Shown: in pieces, positions 1 through 7,444 of the stretch | Numbering within the stretch: the stretch's first letter is position 1 | How the letters are laid out: each line of letters opens with the position of its first letter | DNA from: a virus | Direction: 5' to 3' (one strand) | Length of the DNA: 21,134 nucleotides | Virus record (IMG/VR): IMGVR_UViG_3300046012_000081 | Coordinates: 1-21,134 of that record | Position numbers and translations under genes: made by a program | Notes under the pieces: model-generated | What the model saw: the letters and a program-made list of their open reading frames with translations, nothing else | Told to the model about the DNA's origin: nothing | Database searches by the model: none

Positions 1-1
1 A

Positions 2-388
2 GATGTTCTTGACACTGATACCTTCGAATTCTCGGTTGAAGATAATGCTGAAGCACAGTTTAGACTCAAGTCAACTGGTCGTGGTGCACAGTTTATTAAG
101 TATGGCGAGCGTTCGTCCACACTTACTGTGGAACGTGACTTCCAGGACCGCACTGATTACGACCTGTTCAAGTCAGTAACTTCACAGTCAGTATCTCTAA
201 CTGCTTCAAAGGGTGCCAACAACTCTATTGCGATCCTAACGCCTGTGGCGATCAAAGACACATATGCTGTGGGTCTCTCTGGTGAAGGTGACCTGGTTCG
301 AGCATCAATTGCATACCAGAACATTATTGATGGGACTGGCAAGTCTTGGCAAATCACGATCAAGACACAAGAGGACATTATTCCTTAA
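2..388 (+). CDS. Major tail (tube) protein, C-terminal part (5' end outside window)
   Basis: An open frame runs from the left edge to TAA at 386-388 and gives the last 128 residues of a protein. The call rests mostly on position: the gene sits directly before the two-frame tail chaperone and the tape measure gene, where the tail tube subunit lies in long-tailed phages. The visible part is rich in beta-type residues (alternating Ser/Thr/Val) and ends in a strand-like segment around TWQ-type residues (KSWQITIK), which suits a tail tube fold. Codons often end in C (GAC, TTC, TAC, AAG), unlike the AT-rich genes downstream, as expected of a highly expressed virion protein. It could be another virion protein, but the order makes tail tube the best reading. 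Confidence 0.65.
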   Translation, partial: DVLDTDTFEFSVEDNAEAQFRLKSTGRGAQFIKYGERSSTLTVERDFQDRTDYDLFKSVTSQSVSLTASKGANNSIAILTPVAIKDTYAVGLSGEGDLVRASIAYQNIIDGTGKSWQITIKTQEDIIP

Positions 389-480
389 GAAAATGGTGGG
401 AAGCTTTTAAATACTTAGTTTTTGAACAGCAGGACATTAATGCTCAAGGTTGGTATGAGCTTGCTAAGGAGAAAAAGGCA

Positions 481-867
481 ATGCCAGTTGGTACAGTACT
501 CGTAACTACAAAGCGTTACGATCTAGCAAGTTGTCCAGAAGGATACGTAATTGTTCGTCGCATGAATTATGGCGAAGAACTACAACGTACTGAAATGGCT
601 ACTAAGTTCACGCTCGGTGGTGGAGGTAGTAGTGTTGACAAAGACAACTTCTCTGGTGCCCTAGATATTAACACCACAGCAGTTGCTCTTTGGGATTTTG
701 CTAATCTGATCATCGATCACAATATCACTGATGATACTGATACTCCGCTTAACTTCAAGAATCCAAGAGATGTTAAGCGTCTAGATAGTACTGTTGGTAA
801 AGAAATTGGTGCGGCGATCGACGAGTGGAATGCAGTTAAGGAAACAGAAGACACAAAAAACTCCTAA
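481..867 (+). CDS. Tail assembly chaperone (G-type, unshifted product)
   Basis: A 128-residue protein beginning MPVGTVLVTT. I chose ATG 481 because AAGGAG lies at 466-471, nine bases upstream. It lies between the tail tube gene and the tape measure gene, the fixed position of the lambda G/GT-type chaperones that coat the tape measure protein before tube assembly. The C-terminal third is acidic and polar (DDTDTPLNFK; IDEWNAVKETEDTKN). The last sense codons form A AAA AAC at 855-861, a -1 slippery heptamer, and a second frame continues past the stop, which strongly supports the chaperone call. The same frame is open back to TTG 346 with a protein-like translation, so a longer N-terminus cannot be fully excluded. 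Confidence 0.8.
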   Translation: MPVGTVLVTTKRYDLASCPEGYVIVRRMNYGEELQRTEMATKFTLGGGGSSVDKDNFSGALDINTTAVALWDFANLIIDHNITDDTDTPLNFKNPRDVKRLDSTVGKEIGAAIDEWNAVKETEDTKNS

Positions 868-1094
868 ACGAGCTACGCAAGGCGATAATGTCGCCCAATG
901 CGAAAAATATAGCTCAAGAAGCTCTGGTTGTATTAAGTGTAATTAGAATGTGTCAAGAATTTCATCAAATGCCTCATGCAGGTGGAATGCTAGATCAAGA
1001 CAGTGTGTTTATATTCATATTACAACACGTACTTACATGGGATGCGCAGAGAGCAGAATTGGATAGGAGTAAGCAAAAAGCTAAGACTCATTAA
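481..1094 (+). CDS. Tail assembly chaperone, -1 frameshift fusion (GT-type)
   Basis: Predicted join(481..861,861..1094), 204 residues. A ribosome slipping back one base on A AAA AAC (855-861) leaves the 128-residue frame and enters a second frame beginning LLNELRKAIMSPNAKN and ending at TAA 1092-1094, adding 77 residues. The second frame is open right through the slip site. The extension has a helical middle (EALVVLSVIRMCQEF) and a charged C-terminus (RAELDRSKQKAK). In lambda-like phages the T extension is thought to recruit tail tube subunits to the chaperone-coated tape measure. Independent initiation at ATG 888 is possible but has only a weak upstream purine run (AAGGCG), so I treat the second frame as a shift product. 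Confidence 0.78.
855..915 (+). promoter_or_regulatory. Programmed -1 frameshift signal: slippery heptamer plus stem-loop
   Basis: The heptamer A AAA AAC (855-861) is in the correct phase with the chaperone frame (ACA AAA AAC). After an 8-base spacer a foldable region starts at 870: outer arms GAGCTA (870-875) and TAGCTC (910-915), then CGC (876-878) with GCG (900-902), then the perfect inner stem GGCGA (881-885) / TCGCC (891-895) with loop TAATG. The distance from slip site to stem is typical of known stimulators. Folding energy was not computed. Confidence 0.75.
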
Positions 1095-1117
1095 CCAGTC
1101 GGAATGGATGTAAAGCT

Positions 1118-4100
1118 GTGCCATTCAGTGCGACTCGCGATTTATGGCTAGTCCTAAAGGCCCGTGATGAAGCATCACGGGCCATGGGTAGTTTCTCTCG
1201 TGATATTCGCATGGTTGGTGATAGTGTTAGACTAGCTAACTTGCAAGCTTCCAGATCTGCTCTACAAAACGAGATGGCAGTTCAGCGTTTAACTGGTGCA
1301 ACCAAGCAAGACATCTTAGTTACACAACGCAAGATTGAATCAATTGATAAAGAAATTGGACAAATGAAGGTGGCTCGCGCCGCCATGGAAGAACAAAGAG
1401 TTAGTGCACAAAAACTAGCGTCTGTTCTACAAGGTGCTGCTGGTTTAGCAACAGCCTTTGGTACTGGTATGGTTGCTGCTGGTATATTCGGTGCAGTAGG
1501 TCTTAAGAATTTGGTTAATGCTGCGGTAGAATATGAAAAGCAATCTCAGCTTACTGCTACTCAGGTTGATAAATTTGCACTTTCTCTGCAAGATGTAGAG
1601 AAAATCGGCTTAAGAGTTGCTAACGCCATCGGTGTACCATTTGAACAAATTCAACCAGCGCTGTTCAACATCTTCTCATCTATGGAAGTTGGCGCAGCAG
1701 ATGCTGAGAAACTTCTAACAATCTTCGCCAAGGCTGCTGTTGCTGGGCAGACTGATATTCAGTCTGCCTCAACAGCGACCATTGGTATCCTAAACGCATT
1801 CCACCTTCCTCTTTCTGATATTAACCATCTTATGGACGTTCAGTTCCAGTTGGTTAAAGAAGGTATTGGTACATACGAAGAGTGGACTGCACGTATTGGT
1901 CTTGTTACACCATCTGCGGTACGTGCTGGCCAATCAGTTGATATGATGGCTGCTGCTCTTGCAGCATCTACCCGAATGGGTATTTCGGCCGCCCAGTCTG
2001 GTACCGCCGTCGCGCGTGCCATGGACGCTATGTCGAATCCAGCGGCGGTAAACGCGCTGAAGAAGCTAGGTGTCAACGCCGTTGACGCAAAGGGCAACTT
2101 CCGTCCCATGATTGATGTTCTAAAAGACTTTAGAACACAATTGAATGGATTGCCAGAAGTTGAAAAGGTTAAGAGAATCCTTGATGTGTTCAAGGGTGCT
2201 GGTGGAACCATTCAAGCTCGACGGTTCTTGCAAAACATGCTTCTTACACCAGGAAACCTTGAATTATTCCAGTCGATTTTCGATACAATGTCGACCACGT
2301 CTGGCTCATTCGAGCAGGCATACTCTGCCATGGCTAGCACCACAGCAACAAAATCGGAACTTATTGCTAATAAATGGCAAGAAGTAAAAATTGCTGCTGG
2401 TACAGCTTTGATGCCGACATTCAATAGAATAATAGACGCTGTTGGTAAGTTATTTGATTGGTTCAATAAGCTAAGTCCACAGCAGCAACATATGATTATG
2501 AAATTCCTAGCTTTTGCTGCTGCTGCTTCTATAGTATTTGGTATTCTGCTATTGCTAGTTGGTACTCTTGCAATGTTTGGTGCTGCGCTTGTTACTGCTG
2601 GTACTGGATTGCTGGTAGTGCTCGGTGTATTAAGTGGTGTTGGTATTGGTTTGGCACTACTTGTTACCGCTTTAGTAATAGCGTGGAAGAAGAGTCAAAA
2701 CTTCAGAGATATCATTGGTGAAGTTTCAAATGCTGTTAGAAACCTATGGCAAAATGTCATCATTCCATTTGCCAATGATGTAAGAGCAGCATTTGAAAAG
2801 TACTTGTTACCAGCTTTTGAGAAGCTACGAGACACGATTGAGAATAATGTATTACCAGCATTGAAAGAACTACAAAAGAAGTGGGATGAAGATATTCTTC
2901 CTGCTGCTAAGCAAATTGCAAATTTTGTAAAAGACAGGTTGGCAGATGCCTTTAGATTTGCTGGTTGGGTAATTGAAACTAAAATTATTCCAGCTATTAA
3001 ATGGTTAACACAGTATTACAAAGAACATAAGAAGACAATTGATGAAGTTATTGGTGTATTGGTTTGGCTTGGTAAGTGGCTACTGATTATCGCTGCTGTT
3101 GTGACTGGATTCTTGCTAGTTGCATTTGGTGGTCCAATCATTGCTATTTTCCTGGCTTTCGGACTGGCACTAACTGCAATTGGTATTGCAATTATCTGGG
3201 TTATTGAACGTGTTAAAGACATAGTAAATTGGTTCAGTCACTTTGGCGCTCACATGGAGTGGCTAAAGGATAAAGCCAATGGTATTTGGAAAGCTATTAA
3301 GGATTTCTTTATTGGAATTTGGAACTCAATTCTAGATTTCTTTAAGGGTGTATGGGAAAGTATTGTTGGTGTTTTCACAGCAGCTATGGACATACTGAAA
3401 GCTGCATGGAATAATTTCTGGAAGAGCGACATCGGTGGTTTAATCATAGCTGTATGGAACTTGATTGTCGCAATAGTACAACTTGCACTTACTGCAATAG
3501 AACTAGGTTTTGCTTGGTTCATAGAAGTAGTAAAGGCTGCATGGGGAGCATTCTGGACTGGCATTTCTGCTGACGCAGAGGCTGTATGGAACTTCATTTT
3601 CCCATTCCTTAAGGGAGTTTGGGAAGGTATAGTAGTAGTTGCAAAAGTAATTTGGAGTGCTTTAGTTCTATTCTTCACAGCATTGTGGGAAGGAGCAAAA
3701 GCAATCTTTGGTGGTTTCTGGATCGCTATTAGAGATGATCTAGTTGCTCGTTGGAATGATATTAAGGAAAGTGCTAAAGCAATTTGGGGTTTACTTACGG
3801 GCATTATTGGTTTAGCCATACAAAATGTAAAGAATACTATCATTGAACAATGGAATGCCATTAAGGACATCTTTAATGGAGCTAAGAACTTCCTGTTCGA
3901 AGGTGGAGCAAATCTAATCCAAGGTCTTATTGATGGTATTACTAGCAAGGTAGATGCTGTTACTGATAAGATCAAAGCACTAACAGAAAAACTAAAGGGA
4001 TTCTTCCCACATTCGCCAGCAAAATGGGGTCCACTCGCTGGCAAGGGTGGTATGTTCTATGCTGGCCAAACAATAGTAAGTCAGTTGAGCGATGGTATTC

Positions 4101-4285
4101 AAAGTAAGATGGGTCTTGTTAACTCAGGATCTAGCATGCTTGCTAGTGCTGCTGGTATGAGTGCTCAGTCTATCGCATCCGCTAACTCATCTTCAGTTAA
4201 CCAGAACATCACAATTAATACTCAAGAACTGAATCCGAAACGGCAAGCTGCCGAATTGGGTTGGCTACTTGCTGGGAGCATGTGA
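1118..4285 (+). CDS. Tape measure protein
   Basis: This 1055-residue protein sets tail length and is passed through the tail during DNA delivery. At about 0.15 nm per residue it predicts a tail near 150-160 nm. The start is GTG 1118 with GGA at 1106-1108. The N-terminus (FSATRDLWLVLKARDEAS) leads into a coiled-coil segment (about residues 35-95) and a TP901-type core rich in Ala/Gly. Two strongly hydrophobic blocks lie at about 459-523 and 647-697. From about 715 to 900 Trp/Phe recur at roughly 11-residue spacing (IWKAI, IWNSI, VWESI), the hendecad pattern of tape measure proteins. The C-terminal motif SPAKWGPLAGKGG (about 965-977) is a family hallmark. A strong hairpin (1159-1183) and a GC-rich patch (about 1986-2106) lie inside the gene. 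Confidence 0.95.
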   Translation: MPFSATRDLWLVLKARDEASRAMGSFSRDIRMVGDSVRLANLQASRSALQNEMAVQRLTGATKQDILVTQRKIESIDKEIGQMKVARAAMEEQRVSAQKLASVLQGAAGLATAFGTGMVAAGIFGAVGLKNLVNAAVEYEKQSQLTATQVDKFALSLQDVEKIGLRVANAIGVPFEQIQPALFNIFSSMEVGAADAEKLLTIFAKAAVAGQTDIQSASTATIGILNAFHLPLSDINHLMDVQFQLVKEGIGTYEEWTARIGLVTPSAVRAGQSVDMMAAALAASTRMGISAAQSGTAVARAMDAMSNPAAVNALKKLGVNAVDAKGNFRPMIDVLKDFRTQLNGLPEVEKVKRILDVFKGAGGTIQARRFLQNMLLTPGNLELFQSIFDTMSTTSGSFEQAYSAMASTTATKSELIANKWQEVKIAAGTALMPTFNRIIDAVGKLFDWFNKLSPQQQHMIMKFLAFAAAASIVFGILLLLVGTLAMFGAALVTAGTGLLVVLGVLSGVGIGLALLVTALVIAWKKSQNFRDIIGEVSNAVRNLWQNVIIPFANDVRAAFEKYLLPAFEKLRDTIENNVLPALKELQKKWDEDILPAAKQIANFVKDRLADAFRFAGWVIETKIIPAIKWLTQYYKEHKKTIDEVIGVLVWLGKWLLIIAAVVTGFLLVAFGGPIIAIFLAFGLALTAIGIAIIWVIERVKDIVNWFSHFGAHMEWLKDKANGIWKAIKDFFIGIWNSILDFFKGVWESIVGVFTAAMDILKAAWNNFWKSDIGGLIIAVWNLIVAIVQLALTAIELGFAWFIEVVKAAWGAFWTGISADAEAVWNFIFPFLKGVWEGIVVVAKVIWSALVLFFTALWEGAKAIFGGFWIAIRDDLVARWNDIKESAKAIWGLLTGIIGLAIQNVKNTIIEQWNAIKDIFNGAKNFLFEGGANLIQGLIDGITSKVDAVTDKIKALTEKLKGFFPHSPAKWGPLAGKGGMFYAGQTIVSQLSDGIQSKMGLVNSGSSMLASAAGMSAQSIASANSSSVNQNITINTQELNPKRQAAELGWLLAGSM
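1159..1183 (+). promoter_or_regulatory. Perfect 11-bp hairpin near the start of the tape measure gene
   Basis: GGCCCGTGATG (1159-1169) and CATCACGGGCC (1173-1183) are exact reverse complements around the 3-base loop AAG, starting 41 bases after the GTG start codon. There is no T-run after it, so it is not an ordinary intrinsic terminator. In RNA it should form a very stable stem within the first 22 codons. A role in slowing translation or setting the low tape-measure-to-tube ratio is inference. Confidence 0.6.
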
Positions 4286-5145
4286 TGACAGTTGGCTTAG
4301 GAGATTACGAACTGCAATTAAACGATTCAGGTGTAAGATTAAATGGTGGTTCATCCACACCATTTGTTGATGTTGATAAAGTTAGTGGTTTAGATTCAGC
4401 ACAATATCGAGAAACCATTCGTGATCATGAAGGCGCAGATGGTGGATTTATAGATGCTGAATTTGAAAAAGGTAGAGACATTATCGTAGAAGGTACTGTC
4501 TATGCTAATATTTCAAACGTAGAAGATTATCTAGATAGTCTTAAAGCAAACTTTGCTCCTGTACGAACACCAATTCCATTCTATTTCAAGCCCGGAACAG
4601 TGGACGAGCGTGTAATATTCGTTAAGCCACGAGGTGTCAGATATGACTGGGATACTGCTCGACGTCTAGGTATGACTAGCGCTCAGTTCTTAATGTTTGC
4701 TGAAGATCCAAGAATATATACAAATTTACTACAATCAATTACTGTTGCTTACGGTGGAGATACAGGTATTGGTCTTGCTTTCAATGCTGGGTTCAATGTA
4801 GACTTCGGTGGCGGTGCTACTCCAGCGGGTTCAAATGTAACGAACTCAGGCAATCGATCCACACCTGTGGTGTTTACTATCACAGGCCCCGTCACCAACC
4901 CTGTTATATTAAACAACACTACCAGCAATGCAATGAGATTCACAATTGTTCTAGCTGGTTCAGATACGTTAACAATCGATACTGGTAATAGAACAGTTTA
5001 TTTGAATACTACCCAGAATAGAAGAAATACATTGACGACACCAGACTGGTTCTTATTGTCACCTGGAGTCAACAGCATAACTTATGCAGGTTTGTCTGGT
5101 ACAGGTAGTACGCTTAATATTAAATTTCGCTCTGCATGGAGATAG
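4285..5145 (+). CDS. Distal tail protein (Dit-like)
   Basis: A 286-residue protein that starts at ATG 4285, overlapping the tape measure stop as TGATG, with GGGAG (4274-4278) upstream. The N-terminal half contains the segments SGLDSAQYRETIRDHEGADG and EFEKGRDIIVEGTVYAN, followed by FYFKPGTVDERVIFVKPRGV and RYDWDTARRL, the pattern of siphovirus distal tail proteins that form the ring joining tube to baseplate. The C-terminal half is a Ser/Thr/Asn-rich beta domain (GNRSTPVVFTITGPVTNPVI), like the accessory galectin-type domain of Dit proteins. Its place directly after the tape measure gene fits. Alternative GTG and TTG starts exist upstream but would lengthen the overlap. Confidence 0.82.
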   Translation: MTVGLGDYELQLNDSGVRLNGGSSTPFVDVDKVSGLDSAQYRETIRDHEGADGGFIDAEFEKGRDIIVEGTVYANISNVEDYLDSLKANFAPVRTPIPFYFKPGTVDERVIFVKPRGVRYDWDTARRLGMTSAQFLMFAEDPRIYTNLLQSITVAYGGDTGIGLAFNAGFNVDFGGGATPAGSNVTNSGNRSTPVVFTITGPVTNPVILNNTTSNAMRFTIVLAGSDTLTIDTGNRTVYLNTTQNRRNTLTTPDWFLLSPGVNSITYAGLSGTGSTLNIKFRSAWR

Positions 5146-5154
5146 GTGAACTAA

Positions 5155-6324
5155 ATGGCAGTTATTAATCCACCTGGGTTTCTCCAAAATGCCGGAGCAA
5201 CTCATACAGCAGAACAGTTTCGCAACTGGCATGGTCTTTTACTAGCGGGTAAAGGTGGATCTACTTCATTAATTCCACGGGGTGGAGTTAATCCAGCACT
5301 TGGTAGTCAGTTACAAGTTACTCAAACTGGTTCACCTTCACAAGCTATAATTGTTAAGTCTGGTCATGCCGTTATTCCAGGGTCTGAAGGATCCAAACAA
5401 GGCGTTTACTCAGCAATGAATGATGCTGATTTAACTTTGTCAGTCACTGCTGCTCACGCCACACTTAATAGAATCGATAGTGTTGTATTCAAGGTTCAGG
5501 ATACAGCTTATTCAGGTGCAACCAATACAAGTTCATTAGTTATGGTTGATGGAACTCCAGCGTCATCTCCATCTGCGCCAACACTTCCATCTAACTCTAT
5601 TGAACTTGCTAGAATCAGTGTACTTGCTGCTTCAACGTCAGTTGTTACTGGTAGTATTACAGATCGTAGACAATACTTCGCCACAAATGGTGGAGTTATT
5701 ACGTGTACCAGCTCAACTCGTCCAGCGGCAGGCACAGTTGCTGCGGGTCAAATCATTTATGAATCCGATACAACGTTCATTTATCGGACAGATGATGGTG
5801 GCACAACTTGGACTAAGTTAACATTCAAGTATAATACCAGTCAAGTGCTTGGTGGTACGGCTTCAGTTATTACCTTTTCTAGTATCCCAACTAACTTGAA
5901 AAAACTTAGTCTCAGATATACTGCTCGCTGTGATGTGGCAGCTGCATTCCAATCTATAGCAATTAGAATTAATAATGATAGTGGAGCTAATTACAATAAT
6001 CAAATCCTACAAGGATCTGGTGCTTCAGCAACATCATCAGTTACTACAGGAGCAACTTCAGGGTTTCTAGGACTAATTCCATCGGCTAGCGCTGGCGCCG
6101 GTCAGTTTGGTGGTGGACACATAGAAATCGAAGGTTGGGATTCGCCACATACGAGTTACCTAAGTATTCAAAGTGCAACAATTATGACTGGAACTTCGAA
6201 TGCAACTGACATAGGTGGATCTCAGTATACCGCTGCTGGACCTTACAACCGTATCGATTTTATTCCACAAGCAGGAAACTTCATTGCAGGTTCAGCATTT
6301 TACCTGACAGGAGAATATGAATAA
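5155..6324 (+). CDS. Minor tail / baseplate protein
   Basis: A 389-residue protein with AGGTGA (5144-5149) before ATG 5155. The first 170 residues (MAVINPPGFLQNAGATHTAE, IIVKSGHAVIPGSEGSKQGV, TLNRIDSVVFKVQD, SITDRRQYF) match a baseplate or minor tail family I recognise from actinobacterial phages, apparently an N-terminal baseplate-attachment domain. A short linker with the motif GTVAAGQIIYESDTTFIYRT follows, a stretch often placed before fibre or receptor-binding domains. The C-terminal 160 residues are a Gly/Ser/Thr-rich beta domain of unknown ligand. A host-contact role is inferred from architecture and position. Confidence 0.72.
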   Translation: MAVINPPGFLQNAGATHTAEQFRNWHGLLLAGKGGSTSLIPRGGVNPALGSQLQVTQTGSPSQAIIVKSGHAVIPGSEGSKQGVYSAMNDADLTLSVTAAHATLNRIDSVVFKVQDTAYSGATNTSSLVMVDGTPASSPSAPTLPSNSIELARISVLAASTSVVTGSITDRRQYFATNGGVITCTSSTRPAAGTVAAGQIIYESDTTFIYRTDDGGTTWTKLTFKYNTSQVLGGTASVITFSSIPTNLKKLSLRYTARCDVAAAFQSIAIRINNDSGANYNNQILQGSGASATSSVTTGATSGFLGLIPSASAGAGQFGGGHIEIEGWDSPHTSYLSIQSATIMTGTSNATDIGGSQYTAAGPYNRIDFIPQAGNFIAGSAFYLTGEYE

Positions 6325-6496
6325 GATGATTTATCATTGCGGAAATAAGGAAGGACAAATAGGTTTACCTATATGTGAACATTTGGGTCCTAAAGATAAA
6401 GTCGTTCCGTATGAGAAAGTTCACTCTGACACAGGACGGCATTTCAATTGTCCGAATTGTTTCGAGTTGCTTAGAACATTTGGGAACATTCAATGA
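6317..6496 (+). CDS. Small zinc-ribbon-like protein
   Basis: A 59-residue ORF beginning MNKMIYHCGN and ending with TGA at 6494-6496. It overlaps the previous gene by 8 bases and the next by 4 (ATGA), typical coupled spacing. C8, C20, C45 and C48, with H7 and H22, could bind one zinc ion; the C-terminal pair is a CPNC knuckle. AGGAG at 6309-6313 lies only 3 bases from ATG 6317 and 12 from ATG 6326, so the start is uncertain. No membrane segment is visible. The function is unknown. It is isolated among virion genes, while similar Cys-rich proteins occur in the opposite-strand block. Confidence 0.68.
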   Translation: MNKMIYHCGNKEGQIGLPICEHLGPKDKVVPYEKVHSDTGRHFNCPNCFELLRTFGNIQ

Positions 6497-7443
6497 CCAT
6501 CTTCGGACGTGACAGTTCGCATTACACTACGAACATAACGGATGCGAACCTCAAAGGTTTGGCCTTCCATACGTGTAAATTAACTGATGGTTTACACTAC
6601 TATGAAGATTCAACATTCAAGAGTCAGACCGATCGGGCACATAATATTGGGGTGCCAGTTCTTGGTTCTTATCACGTCCTGTGGGGTAATAAGGATCTAG
6701 CCGGTCAGGCTGATTGGTGGTTGCAAAGAGTAAGTGCATTGACTCCATACTGGAAGTCTATGCCATGGCTCTGGCAACCTGACTGTGAGAGTTTTGGATA
6801 TAATGGATTACCAACGATTGATCAAATCAATACGTTCGGTGATCTAATTTGCTCTAGAGCTGGTGTTCCAGCAGAACGTTATACTCCGTACGCGCCAGCT
6901 TGGGTATATGGAGATAAACTTAAAAGTCTACGTTACAAGAATTATTGGGGCAGCAACTACGGTAGTAATCCATCTGGACACTACGTAACTGTTTATCCTG
7001 GTGACGCTAGTACTCGTTGGAATACATATATTCCAATGACTATTTTGCAATATGGATCTAATACTGATATTGGGGATGCTAACGCATTCCGCGGTACGCT
7101 TCAACAATTTTTAGATACAATCAAGGCGAGCGACACAGTAAGGATAACTGACATGCCAGTAATAGTAAATGTTACTGAAAACGGTGGATACTATATGTAT
7201 CCAGATCGCAAGTGGTTTAAAGCAGAAGCTCATGTAGATGCCGCTCTAGCTGCATTTAAAATGACAAGAGCAGATATTGTTAAGTTTGCTAAGTTAGATG
7301 ATGTTCGTAATGCACTTGGTCCAATTCCAGGTGTAGACGTGCCAGTAGATGCTCATGGTAATGTTATCGTAACAAGTAGTGATACAGTAATAAAGCCTGG
7401 TACAGTGCTCAACCTTGGAACGACTGCAACAGTAATAGGGTAA
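6493..7443 (+). CDS. GH25-type lysozyme (endolysin or tail lysin)
   Basis: A 316-residue protein starting at ATG 6493, with GGGAA (6482-6486) upstream. Residues 1-215 resemble the glycoside hydrolase 25 barrel: GRDSSHYT at the N-terminus, FHTCKLTDG (strand 2 region), GVPVLGSYHVL (strand 3), WLWQPDCES with the D97-x-E99 pair expected at the catalytic site, and ILQYGSNTDIGDANAFRG near the end of the domain. Such enzymes cut the MurNAc-GlcNAc bond of peptidoglycan. The C-terminal 100 residues (after about 220) are not assigned and may bind the cell wall. There is no signal peptide. It lies between baseplate genes, so it could be a virion-associated wall-degrading enzyme rather than, or as well as, the lysis enzyme. 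Confidence 0.82.
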   Translation: MTIFGRDSSHYTTNITDANLKGLAFHTCKLTDGLHYYEDSTFKSQTDRAHNIGVPVLGSYHVLWGNKDLAGQADWWLQRVSALTPYWKSMPWLWQPDCESFGYNGLPTIDQINTFGDLICSRAGVPAERYTPYAPAWVYGDKLKSLRYKNYWGSNYGSNPSGHYVTVYPGDASTRWNTYIPMTILQYGSNTDIGDANAFRGTLQQFLDTIKASDTVRITDMPVIVNVTENGGYYMYPDRKWFKAEAHVDAALAAFKMTRADIVKFAKLDDVRNALGPIPGVDVPVDAHGNVIVTSSDTVIKPGTVLNLGTTATVIG

Positions 7444-7444
7444 A

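Noticed and set aside
888-1094. Stand-alone 68-residue gene starting at ATG 888
   Set aside because: The frame is open further back through an in-phase slippery site with a stimulator, and the upstream purine run is weak. A -1 frameshift fusion explains it better.
3250-4044. Long open frame (264 codons) on the - strand under the tape measure gene
   Set aside because: It lies wholly antisense to a well-supported gene, has Ser/Ala/Ile/Lys low-complexity composition caused by the Trp/Phe repeats on the other strand, and has no ribosome site or family resemblance.
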